Positions 47,401-60,900 of a stretch of DNA of 64,000 nucleotides are shown piece by piece. Under the pieces are notes generated by a model. That model worked only from the letters and a program-made list of their open reading frames with translations. It was not told where the DNA came from and searched no databases. Source of the stretch: Haemonchus contortus (taxonomy: Eukaryota; Nematoda; Chromadorea; Rhabditida; Trichostrongylidae); contig LS997567.1 of NCBI GenBank assembly GCA_000469685.2, forward strand, positions 24,313,090 to 24,377,089, read 5' to 3'. A program made the translations under genes and the position numbers. Positions within the stretch are counted from its first letter, which is position 1. Every line of letters starts with the position of its first letter.

Positions 47401-50400
47401 CAAACTGCTGCAATTTTGGCACTTCGTGTCCACTATTGTGGAACTGCTCCAGACAAATTTGTGTGACGGTGACGTCGACTCAATGGACTCGCTGTAAGTT
47501 TTTTATGAAGTTCTTTGGGCTAGAGACGAGATCAGATCGTCAGAACAGATATTGATCCGAGTGGATCTGAGCTTGAAGTTCTGCGATTTACATATTTCCT
47601 CCAGTTGAGAAAGATAAAATCATTCGCGTGTAGGATTACTCAAACAGCCACTGATATGAGGGAATTTTCTGTTGTTGACGCCATTCCTGAGCGGGATGTA
47701 TGGGACACGAAAAGGTTGGCTTGCTCACGAAATCTGTGGATTCTCATCAAGCCACGGTATGAGTCGTCACCTATTTATGCCACCTAACATTTATGCCAAC
47801 TAACACTAGGTTCGAGCAAATTTTGATGGCGCATAGTGTTTTTGGGAAAGTCGTCAAAAAGCTTTTTTGGTAAGCGAATTACCTTTCGCTGGTCAAATCC
47901 GCTTCATGGAATCTCATGCAGTGCGTCGAAGATTGTATAACGACTTTGGGCTCGAAGAAACTGTTAGTTGAAGTACCCTCATTCAGTAAAAATTGCGTAA
48001 TGGCCCAAGACTCGAAGAAGTTGTTAGTTGAAGTTCCCTCATTCAGTACGCGAGGCCTAATCCTCAAAGCCTGCCAAGAACTATTTGAGTGAGTAGGCGG
48101 TATGGCAAGTTTATGGCAGAAATCCTTGTGGCATTTCGCTGTGAGTGTTGCGAGGACTGCAACAGTGTTTTTCAATTTGATACTTATACATGGAAGCACT
48201 GATCTGTATATTGGGCTACGGCATTTTATTTAACGGGTCCCATACGTATTCAGAACACCAGTAAGATCTTGAGTGGAAGTCAGATGTGGGGATTAATTTC
48301 AGAAATGTGGTTCAACACTTTCAGTGACTCACCTTTTACCATTCAGGTAGAATGGAATACATTTTCCAGATAAGCATGTCTTTAGACAATTCAGGAAAAT
48401 TACTCTTCCTTCTCACAGTTTCCTTTTGCAAGACTTTTCTCTCAGTACTCAGAAGAGTAAGACCCGGTATCCGGCTAAAATTATGGGTGAAGAATGAGTT
48501 TGTATTAATTCCTTACTCACATTTGAATGGAGATGTCAAAGAGGATGTCAAATGCTTCTTAACAAGCAATTCAACCACATCTTTCTCTCTCTGTTTTGAC
48601 AAAAAATAAAGAGAAGTGGCAGAAGAATTACTTGAGGAAAAATCATTCTTACAACCTTCAAAACAAGTCGGAGCCTAAAAGCAAATACGATGCAATTTGA
48701 CTATCCATGTTACCTCTCCTGAAACACCCTTCTTGTATGTGATCTTTAAAAATGGCACATATAATAGCGTCTTTTTGAAGATCGAGATTATATAAATAGT
48801 ATACATAATAATATATTGCACGGAATAAGTCGGAAAGGATACTGTATTTCCAAACTGCATACTACAACGTTGTTGACGTCTTCGCTTGAAGTTTAAGTGC
48901 ACTTTTCTCTCCGGAATTCGAAAGGGGGAAATCCTAGTCAGGAATTGTTCGATCAAGCTTCTTATTTGCACTCTGAAATAGATAGAACAATCTGTCTCAT
49001 TTTACAACCACATCCTCTTTGGTTCTGGGGAACCAGCTCGCAGAAAAAACTATAGAGAGTGTGCTTGTACCGATTCAGAGAACTGACCGGAAAGCCAAAA
49101 CGAGTAAGAAGTGAGCTACCGCATTGTTGCCATTCGCTGTCATCCGGTTCACTTTGGAAGTTCTAGATCGGAATCAGTACGCATTGAGCGTTTTATGCGC
49201 GAATCAGACAGCTCGAAGTAATACAAAAGGTGTTGTAGGAGCAACTATGTGTCGTTAAGGCTGCGACGTTAGTGGCCTACAGTGAAGGAAATTTCAAAGG
49301 TTGTTGTCCGTGGTGCTGACAACACTTCTTCTTTGGATGTGTATGAAGAATTGTGAAATAAGGTCTGCTTCGAGCAGCAACCATCAAACACATTCTTTGG
49401 CTCTTTCCTATTTCAACCTTGCACTGTGCCTTCTGATGTTCTGGAAGCCTTAGGCAACTTTTACACATGCTCCGTCAGCGCTCGTCTTACAGGTCAGATG
49501 TGCTGGCAATGATAGGCTTATCAATAGGTTTCCCAACGCAATTCTGATATCATTCTCACATTCCCATTCCCCCTAAATAATTTCACAATGCTATAATGAC
49601 CCCTAGCAGTATTGAACCTTCGTTCAGCACTGTAATGGAACTGACTCTTCTTTTTCATTGCGGGCATTACGTGGTTACGTTCACAATTGGTATAAGAAGC
49701 TCAGAAATAAGGTTACTTGTATATAATTGCTATAGAAAGCTTAGCTCGTTTAGTCGAAGCAATCGATGTTTGGGCCTTATGATTCGCCCCAAGAGCGCTG
49801 TAGCAGGAGTGGCGTTACCAGAAATTCGGCGAAATATTAGGTTGGCAAGATGCGACAAAAAATTTGAAGCGTTGAAAATCTGTATCAACAGCGTGAACAT
49901 GGTAGCAAGGGTTATGAACTTGTAGGACATTCCTCAGGCAATCAACACATAGGTAAATAAGGGCACGCGTGTGGGCTTTCGCAGCATTACGTTCAATGTA
50001 TGGACAACACCTGATTCGTATCATCCCCTTCTACTAAGCACGCCAAGGAAAAAACGCGCGAAATATCAGCAATCTATTCGATGCTAGCACTGCTCACCGA
50101 TCTACGGTCAACAATCGGTTGGATCGCTCCACTGCAGGAGATACTAGCCTTCGGAGTAACGCAAGCATCGTCCCTCAATTCAATGAAGGTTGAAGGAATT
50201 CATCCGTTATGAGTTGCTAAACGCAGACTAAATGGTCACAGCTATCGCTTACCCCTATGATCTCCTTTATTTGGCCAGTGGACTCAGAGAAGGTCGGTCA
50301 AAGCCGTATGTCAGGTTCCTACAGAGGGACAACGCACGTCGAAAATTAGCTTAGGCCACACGTCAAAGGTTCACCGATCCCACTTAGTTTTAGGTTGTTC

Positions 50401-51869
50401 ATCAGTCGCATTCCCGGAGTGTTGTCCCTTTTAAGATCCCGTTGTGGGAAAGAAATCCGTAACTTACTGTGATCTAATAATGGCATTCAATAACTTCTTT
50501 GAGTCGCAGCTCCCTCATCCTGGACAGATGTCATCAGTGATTGGCACAAAGGATAAAAAAGGTTGTTGACTTCTTCGGTAAATATTTGTCCGAAAGTTGA
50601 GAATGATATGAAAAAACTTAAATGAAATTGAAATGAATGAATGATTGAATGAAATTTTAAAAAGTTTTCCACTTTGTTGCATTACTTATTTGCCAATCCA
50701 ATGTATACAGTTGAAGCCACAATACCTCGCCATGGGCTATCGAGAGAAGAGAAGATGTGGTTGGGCACTCTACTATAACTGACTGCATTGGCTTGCCATA
50801 GAGTGCGAAAGAACAGCGGGATGTTTGGGGATCGCGCCAGTCATGCTCGCGTTCAAACCTTACGTATTTGTGCAAATGAGCCTCGATCTCTCTAACTCGA
50901 GTTCGGGCCCATTAGCGAATATGCGCCAAATGCTGACTCCGTCTCATGGCAATTTGCTAAGGTTTATCTTCATGATGGAGACAGGCGCGGAAGTACTACG
51001 TTCAGACAACGTAATCATGGAAGAAATACATTCATTGCAACATAAAAACTGACAAGCATAATGAAAACGTACAAGACTTTGGTCAGGAAGCACGAGTTGA
51101 CGACGCTTCAGATCCTGACGTTGGAGAATGTTGCTATGAGGAAAAGCAAAACGAGGTTACGGTACTTTGTTGCCTTCTGGTTTCAGACCTCTTCTCGAAA
51201 ATGTGCCATGATTACCACGTCATGGAAACACCAGACCATGCTAAGTGGTAGTCTAGCAGTGAGCCCAGTGAATACGTGTCAACAGGCATGCTAACTGCAC
51301 GTAGACTCAAGTGAGCCTATATCAGATATCCTATATCAGAAGCCTTTCAACAGAAAAAAAAGGAAGTGGAACTCTGTGTAACATCTGAAAATCTAGCTTT
51401 TTTTTACCAATTCGAGCTTTCTGGTATGCCCATGCGTTATTCCAGTAGATATACTGGTGTTCGAGTATGTTCTTACACGAGTTATATGACGATCATGACA
51501 TTTCCATTAAGTGGCATCATCACCAATGCCTACTATCCTGCCCATCTTGATTAAAGGAATATGTCAAAGCGAAAACTGGCGAAGTTGTTCCCGCATGTAA
51601 TATGTTATAGGCATCGTCATCCCATTCTTTACATATGTGAGGAAAGGACTCCTAGAAGGACCACCATTCGTAATTCTAGTTGATTTTTTGTTCAAGCCCT
51701 TTTGAATATCTGGAGCATCTTCAAAATGAAGGTTAATAATGGTAAATATTCACACTACACCAATGCTACACATACTGAAATTTCGCTTGATTAGATCCAG
51801 TAGGAAAGAAGTTACGACTGAAAATTGTAACTGAAGAAGCATTTCGCCGAATACTTTTGAGCGCTACTG

Positions 51870-51907
<38 letters not shown>

Positions 51908-54900
51908 CAGTGTGTTTCAAAAGTATGTGCACACCCAACATTTTGTTTTTTTGGAAAAACCATTGCTTTCTGTAACCTGTGACCTTCACCATTCGATTCC
52001 TTGTGTACGATAACCTACGAGCACTTTCTCAGAGAAAACATCGTAGCTGCTAACACAATTTTTATTAAGGAAAAATTTTTCTTTGTTTCAAAAGTATAAG
52101 CACACTTAGCAAAAAACAAAAATACAACCGAGATCAGAGATCAATCGGGCCCCCTAAATTTCTGTAGAGGTTATCGACTACGAGGAATCGTTTGAGAATG
52201 GTTTCGTTGCCCGTTTTGTGGCGAATAATTCTTTGTCTGTGAGTCAGATCCGTGCTCAGATGGGTTTATCTGTCTCGCGTATGACCGTTTCACGCTCTAT
52301 CCGCTCTAATGAGTATATCACACGGGAGACGATGAAGATGGCTACTCGACTCAATACTCGCCACAAGCTGACAAGGCTGGAGTTTGCTCGTAGGAACATG
52401 GCAACATCGTGCATTAAGGTACGGTTGTTCGAGGATTTCCAGAATTTTCCTACTTTTACAACAAACAACGTGTTGTACCCATTTTCTTCTAAGATGATCT
52501 TTTCGGATGAAAAGAAGTTCAATCTCGACGGGCCGGATGGATTTCGTCATTACTGAAGGTACCCTCGCCGAGAGCCACTCGTGTTTTCGAAAGGAATTTC
52601 GGAGGAAGCTCTTCGATGGTCTGCGCGAGCAAACTCCAGCCTTGTCAGCTTGTGGCGAGTACTGAGTCGAGTAGCCTTCTTCATGGTTTCTCGTGTGATA
52701 TACTCATCAGAGCGGATAGAGCGCCAAACGTTCGTACGCGAGACTGGTAAACCCACCTGAGCTCGGGTCTGACTCACAGACAAAGAAGTATTCGCCACAA
52801 GACGGGCTATTCTCCTGTTGTCCTGAGCAGTCAAAATACGTGGACGGTCCGGAATAGGTTGTGAGCGATAGCTGCCAAGGTCTTGAATGAATCTAGCAAT
52901 GTATGAAAAAGAGCCGCCCAGTCGCCGTTCGAAAAGTATGTGCACACTCAAAATTTTCCATTTCAGAGATAACTAAAGAACCTACCGCAACGAAACCATG
53001 CTCAAACGATTCCTCGTAGTCGATAACCTCTACAGAAATTTAGGTGGCCCTATTGATTCCTGATCTCGGTTATATTTTTGTTTTTTGCTAAGTGTGCACA
53101 TACTTTTGAAACAAATAAGAAATTTTTCTTTAATAAAAAATTATGTTAGCAGCTACGATGTTCGCTCAGTATTAGTGTTCGTAGGTTATCGCACACAAGG
53201 AATTGAATGGTGAAGGTCACAGGTCACAGAAAGCAATGGTACTCCCAAAAAAACAAAATGTTGGGTGTGAACATACTTTTGAAACACACTATATATATAT
53301 ATATATATATTACTTGGATTACTTGGATTACTTGGCGACCCGTTGTCGGCTGCGATTGCTCGTGCGCGGGTCCCAACTTCTTTTCCACGATTTTCTATCT
53401 TGAGCCAATGTTGTCTAGTGGACTGATACCTTAATTGAATTAGAATCGCAGATATTGTTTCTGTGAGCAAGAGAGTCTTGCCATCGTAGAGGAGGTCGAC
53501 CACGGGGCCGTTTCTTCTCGCGTGGTTCCCAGCACACACTTGTTGTACTCCAACGACCGTCATCGCGCCTCATCAGATGTCCAGCAAAGGTGTGTTTTGC
53601 TTTGTCGATGTGCTGAATAATATCGCGAACTTTAGACAACGAACGTATGTCTTCGTTGTGCAGCCTGTTGAGCCGTTGTTGATGCAAGGTTATCCCGACC
53701 ATTCGACGCTCGAGGGATATTTGTATCCTTCGTAGCTGGTTTTCCAAATTTTTCGTCAGAGACCAAGTTTCGCTTGCGTAGCTCAGGGCTGGTAGCACCG
53801 TGGAGTTAAACAGGTTTGCTCGCAATTCATCGTCCCTAGTATGTTCGATTACATTCCTGATCGAGTTATACGCAGCCTAGCCGGCTTTTTTCCTTCTCAT
53901 CAATTCACTCTTTAGGTCATTTTTCATGTTAAGTAGTCGGCCAAGGTACACGTATTCATCGACATCCTCTAAGGGTTCTCCCTGAAGGTAAACAGGATTG
54001 CGATCTGAGTATTCGTTCCTCATACATTTCGTTTTCTTCATGTTGATGTTCAAACCGGCCTTGATACCAGCTGCATGTAAGTCATTCAACATTTCAGAAG
54101 TTTCATCCGATGTTCATGAAATGAGAACTAAGTCATCCGCAAATCTCAGGTGACTTAAATACCTTCCGTCGATTTTGATTCCTTTGGAATCCCATGCGCA
54201 GTGACGTATAGTGTATTCGAGGCATGCAGCGAAAAGGTTTGGGGAGATAGGGTCTCCTTGGCGAACTCCTTTTTCCACAGTCACCTCTAGGTCGCGGAAG
54301 AACGGTCGGAACACTGTTACACAGCCTGAGTAGCATTCCTTCAAGATTTCCGTGTAACGGGGATCGATACCTTGTTCGTTAAGAGCCGACCATATTTTTC
54401 CTCGTTCTATTGAATCGAATGCTTTCCGATAGTCGATGAATGTTAATATCAGCGGTTCATGGTATTCACGAACTGCTTCAATAATTCGACAGCAAGTAAT
54501 GATGTAGTCCAAAGTGCTAAATTTCCGCCGGAATGCTGCCTGTTCGACCGGTTGGGCTTCATCAAGTTGCCTCCTTATTCGAGCGAGGAGGCAGCGTGTG
54601 AATACTTTGTATAACACCGGCAGGAGCGTAATTGGTCTATAGTTGTCCGAGTCTTCTTTGTCTCCTTTTTTGAACAGCAGAATTGTCTTGGATTTTCTCC
54701 ATGCGTCTGGTGCTTTGCAGTCGTTGACGTAGCGAGTGAAGCGTTGGGCTAAAGCACAGTGAATTTTATGACCGCATGCTTGTAGGGCCTCCAAGGATAA
54801 TCCGTCAGCTCCAGGGGCTTTTCCTTTCGGCATTGTTTCGATTGCGTGACGAACTTCTGATGGTAAAAATGATGGCATCATTTCTCCGATAGGTATCTGT

Positions 54901-57900
54901 TCAGTAGAGCCGCCGTGGTCAGATTTAAAGAGATTCGAATAGAAATTCGTCAAAATCGATTCCATTTCCGGTCGAGACGTAGTTCTGGAACCATCCGGGC
55001 CTTTCAAGCAAGAAATCGTCAAGCGATACTGCGCCAGCTCTCGTTTTGTCTTTTTCACACTACGCCTGTTGGACGCTGCATCTAATAGACGGTAACGGTA
55101 GAAATTCTTGAGATCTTCATCAAGTCTTTGCCTACAGAGCCGATTTAGTAATGTGTATTCAACATGATTGTTTTTCCTGTCCATTTGCCTCCTCTTAGCG
55201 AGAAGATTTCGTGTGGCATCAGACATTCTACGCGAGTTGTGGTTAGGAGCCATAGTGCGCGATTGTGAAGCAAGAGTAGAGAGAGTGTTCAGAAGGTAGT
55301 CGTAGTCCTCATTTATATCCTCTTTCATATCCAAAGGTACATTCTCTATCAACGTCTTCAGCGCATTTGTATCGAGAACAGTCGCTCGAGGTTGTCTCGC
55401 TTGGATTCTCGACAGGCGCACATGGCTTCGCTCGAAGTGCAGTCGTGCGCGTAGAAGTCGATGATCACTTCCAGTATTGAATGATGGGACTACTCCGACA
55501 TCTGTGATGGCTCTTCTGCTACACAGGATATGGTCTAGCTCGTGGTAGTATTGCCCATTCGGGGACACGTAAGTCCATCTTTTCGTTGGCGCTTTAACGA
55601 ACTGGCTGTTCCCATGAAACATGTGATGTATCTCGCAGAAGTTCGCCAGCCTCTCTCCAGCGGCGTTCCGTTGTTCAGCACAGTTTGGTCCGATAAAGCG
55701 TTCCCCTGATCCTCTTCCACCAACTCGTGCGTTAAAATCGCCAGATACCACTACGTAGCTGCTTTTCTGTGACCGAACGAGCTCGCCGAGATAGTCGTAA
55801 AAGTCCTCATGTTGATCGTCGGAACAATCACTGGTGGGGGCGTATACTTGAATGATAGAGACGCTGATGTCCTTGGTCAAAGTCGCGGTCAGGATACCGA
55901 ATCGATGACTGTAAAATGTGACACTTGTAACTTTCTTTGCAAACTCGGGTGCCACTATAAAGCCAACTCCTCCTGATGTTGATCCTGTCTCGCGAGCACC
56001 GAGAAAAACCGCAGTTCCATCACTCCATGTACACGTCAAAGTCTCTTTCCGTTTCGTTTCACTCAGTCCAATCACATGATATGAAATTCGTTGTGATTCT
56101 TCAATCAAGTTTGAGAGCTGAATGGCCGTACTGACACTCCTGCAGTTATAAGTGCATGTGATCAGGTGGCTCATTCTTGTCCTTTTCCTATGGTAGCCTA
56201 CGGCCCTGAGATTTCTTCGCCTTTGACTGTGTGCTGATCCAGCGCTACCGGACTGGGCAGGGACAGTCTGCAGGGGACTAAGGCGAGTGGCAGAAGTGGT
56301 CGTAGCGTTTTTCGTCTCACAGGATAGCCTTGCTGGGACGTTCCTGTTGCTCAAGGAGGGCGCCGTCCCACCATGAGCTCGAGCACTTCGGGTTCTTTGG
56401 TCACGAGAACCGGTCAGAGGGTTCGGCGAGCCTTTCCCTTGCGGGATCCCGGTCTCGACTCAAGCCCGTACACCGCGGCAAGGTAGAACCCATGTACGGG
56501 ATATATATATATATATATAAGTACATAGACGGGATATGTATATATATATATATATATAAGTATATATATAAGTACCGGTCAGTGAAGTATGCGTTTTCAC
56601 TTTTCCAAACGTAGCTTCTTTGAAACAGCATCTTTACATCTGGTTTTTCCACTGTGAGTTCCTATCACTGCATGTGAACAGAGAGCGCGTTTTCAGTAGC
56701 CTAAGTTAATTGTGGAATATTTTGAAAGATTTTCATCAAAGAAAGGGTCAAGCCCCATAATTCCAGTGAAACTTCGATCTGCCTTAATTTTCCATTTCTC
56801 AGCGCAGCAACTTGCATAAGAGCAAATATAACAAGTAAGAGATGAATGCTTCGTAGCATAACCTTTAGAGTCAATGATGGCTTAAATCGGCGTGGCATGG
56901 ACCTGATGAGTTTGTCGATCCCCTCCTGAGGGGGTGTTCTCCAATATGGTCTTAAGTTGAGGAGCTTTTCGTGCTTGCTGTGGGCTCGAAGGCTTTTAAC
57001 TTGACACTAAAGACAATCCTACAGATGTTCAATAGGACTCAGATCTGGGGATTGCAACGACGGAAGCAGAGGAACGGAATCATTTGGTGAGCAGCTTCGA
57101 TTTGTGCTCCGGGTCATAGTCTTGCTGGAAAATTAAGTGACCGGGGCCAATACTGCGAATGAACGGATAGATAACAGCTTTCGTAATGTCGGTGCACATT
57201 TTGGAATCCATCTTACCCTCGATACTTCAGAGGGGGCACACTCCTTTGCCACAGAAGCTACCGTAAATCATCACTGTACCCCCGCCATATTTCACGGTTA
57301 GCAGCTGGTAACTTGCGTGGCATCTGGTACCGATTGGACGTCACACAAACATGATTTCGTCCTTGCTGGACAGCGAAAACTTGGGTTTGTCGCTTTTGAT
57401 GGCCTTATGCCACTACTGGACTACCCAGTTTTTGTGGGTATGAGCCCAATCGAGAAGCACTTTGCGATTCTTGGCAGTAATCAGCGGCTTCTTTGCTGGA
57501 CGATGTCCAAACAGACCGACCTCTTTCAGAAAACGTAGAACAGTGTTTACGAAAGGATTGGTCTCTCGGGCGGCGAGATTTCGCGAAAAATTTTGACGCG
57601 AGCCATTTGTTGCACGCTGCACAATTTACCTATTGACAAGACATAGGGTCAATCTCGCTGCCTCTGGGTGAATTTTAGCTTCGGCTGACCTTCTGACTTT
57701 GTAATCCTTCCGAATTGCTTGTACGCACATAACTGGCACGCCTTGAACTTCAGAAACTCGCATGGATGTTAAGGCTTCCTGGAAGCCCCGAATGACGGCG
57801 TCAGATTGATTTTGCCGTGACTTACAGATTCCCGAGTGCATTGGAAAAGTCTTACTGATGTACTAGGTGCATGACGTGACACAAAGGAGCGAGAATTACC

Positions 57901-60900
57901 TCGAATTCCTAACGTAAAAACCCACGAGTTATCGGAGGCAAAAATGTGCGTAGGGGGGCTGTTTGAAAATTAAGCGCAAATTTCGGTTGGAAGTGTGCTG
58001 CTAGGCTGCTGCACAAGTATAATGTTACTAATTGTTGAAGTTACGTGTTGTTTAAGTTTCCCACCGAAAGGTTGAAATTTGCGGAAGTTATGTTTAAAAA
58101 ATTGAAAACGCATACTTCACTGACCAGTACTGAATATATATAGTACCGGTCAGTGAAGTATGCGTTTTCACTTTTTCGAACGTAACTTCTTCAAATGACT
58201 ACCATTTCATCTGGTTTTTCCACGGTGAATACCTATCAAGGAAAGTGGTGAGGGAGCATGTTCTCAGCTGTCTAAGTAAATTGTGAACTATTTTGAAAGA
58301 CTTTACATCTTTTTGTGGCCAAACACAATCGTACCTCTATAATCTTTAATATGTCTTAATTTCCAATTACTTAACGCAACAACTTGTATAATAGCAATAT
58401 AACACCTACGACATTAATACTTTGTTGCATAACCTCTGGCGTCAATGACCGCTTGGCATCGGCGTGGCATGGACTCGATGAGCTTGTCGATCTCCTCCTG
58501 TGGGATGTTCTCCCATGCCTTCTTCAGCTGAATGAACTTTTCGTGCTCATTTCGAGCTTTGAGACCTTTTACATGATGCTCAAGTCTTTCCCATAGATTT
58601 TCGATGGGATTCAGATCGGGAGACTGGGACGGCCACATCAGCAGGACGTTGTTGTCTCGGAGCCATTTGGTGAGCAGCTTCGATTTGTGTTTCGGGTCGT
58701 TGTCCTGTTGGAAAATGAAGCCACGGCGAGTAGTACTGCGAACAAATGGCCAGATAACAGTTTCCATGATATTAAGGTACATCTTCGCATCCATCTTACC
58801 CTTGGTCCGGTGGAGGGGACCAACTGCTTTGCCACAAAAGCTACCGTGAACCATCACCGAACGTCCACCACCCTTCACGGTCGGCAACTGGTAACTTTGA
58901 TGGTATCTGGTACCAATAGGAGGCCGTATAAACTTGATCCCATCCGTCCCGAACAGCAAAAACTTCGATTCGTCGCTCCAGATGACCTTACGCCACTGCT
59001 GAACGGTCCAGTTCTTGTGAGCATGGGCCCAATCGAGACGCGATTCTTGGCAGAAATCAGTGGCTCCTTTGCTGGACGACGTCCAAACAGACCCGCCTCT
59101 CCCAGACGACGTTGTACAGTGCTCAAGGATGGGTTTGGTCCTTCGGGTGTCGATATTTCGCGAAGAATCTCGGCCGCAGTGAGGCGCGGGTCATTCCTTG
59201 CAAGACGTACAACGTTCCTGTCGACAAGACGAGATGTCATTCTTGCTGCTCCTGGGTGTTTTTTGACTTCAACAGATCCTGTGTCCTTATATTTCTCCAA
59301 ATCGCTTGAACACATCTAACTGAAACTCCTTGAATCTCGGAAACTTGCCTACATTTTAAGCCTTCGTGGAAGCTCCGAATTATGGCGTCAATTTGGTCTT
59401 GCCGCAAGTTACGGATTCCGGAACGCCTTGCCATAGCTATAACAACCTAGTAGGTGCACGATGTCACTCAAAACAGCAAGAACCACCCAAAATTCTTAAT
59501 ATAAAAACCCACTAGTCATAGAAATTGGAAGTGTGTGGTGGCGGGCGATTTGAAAATAAAGCGCCAAATTTGGCTGTATGTGGGCTTCTGGACTGTTACA
59601 CTAGTGTAATGTTAGTAACTGTCCATGTTTCCTACTGTTTGAGTTTCAAGAAGAAAGCTTGGGTTTTGCGGAAGTTAGCTTTGAAAAAGTGAAAACGCAT
59701 ACTTCACTGACCAGTATATATATATATATATATAGTAGCGCTCAAAAGTACTCGGCGAAATGCTTCTTCAGTTATGATTTTCAGTCGTAACTCCTTTCCT
59801 ACTGGATCTAGTCAAGCGAAATTTCACTATGTATAGCATTGGTGTATTGTGAATATTCACCACTATTAACTTGCATTTTGATCATGTTCCAAATATTCCA
59901 AAGAGCTTGAAATCAAAACCAACTAAACATAGCGACATAAAAGCTTCTAGGAATTCTTTCCTTTTTGACATGTCCAAAGTGCACGAGAGCTAATGTCGAA
60001 CATAGAAGAGAAGAAATACGCAAATAAGGTGCGGTTGCATTCAGCATAGTCTACAAACGCCTTCCCATTAGTATGTGGATATGGCTGTATTGCAGTTATG
60101 TAGTGTTGGACAGTGAGAAATATGCTTCAGTCAGACATATCAAAATTTCATGCGATTTGCTCCATCGGGAAAAAAGTTACGAAAAGTTAAAGTCGGCCGC
60201 ATACTTTTGAGCACTACTGTATATATATATATATATAGGGGTGCCCAAAAAAAAGACACTATGCGTGGGGCCTAATCCAGGGGGCGGAATACGTCGCACC
60301 GATTGAAGCAGCAGAAGAATGTGATCGGGTAAATTGTACTAAGAATGTTGCTTGATGAAAGGAAGCAGGAACTCGTGTGGTTCCTATATCGGCATCGAAA
60401 TATGAAGCCGTCTGCCATTGCGGACGCGCTCAAGACGACTTATGGGATATCGGTGTGAGCGGGAGTCTCGTGGAACGGTAAGACGGAGCTGCTGTTCGTG
60501 AAGCCTGGGTTGAAGATTAATGCCGAGTACTACGTCCAGCAGCTCAGAGAAGACATTTTGCCGTCATGAAGCCGCCTTTATCGTGACGGAAGCTTTGTGC
60601 TACAACAGGACTGGACACCGGCAAATGCATCTAGGCGAACTCTAGCTTTTTTGGATTCAGTGGGCGTCGAATATCTTAAGAAGACAGAATATCCGAGTGC
60701 ATCTCCTGATCTCAACCCACTTGATTACAGGGTGTGGGCTGAACTCAACAGGACTGTCTGCGATAGTCAAGAAGTTGCCGATCTCGCCGACCTCAGACGT
60801 CGCATCAAATTTGCGTGATAAAAACTTTCGATTTCGTTCGTGCGGGAGGCCATTGAACACACACACACACACACGCACACACACACATACACACATACAC

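Larger units (their letters stand above)
53311..56500 (-). mobile_element. RTE-clade non-LTR retrotransposon, nearly full length
   Basis: The element covers a 3' repeat tail, about 980 codons of one long coding region and a ~145-bp 5' region. Both sides border TA arrays. There are no long terminal repeats and no poly-A. Confidence 0.85.

Noticed and set aside
58687..59319. A 210-codon + strand frame
   Set aside because: It is the antisense shadow of the Tc1-like transposase, whose motifs are clear on the minus strand.
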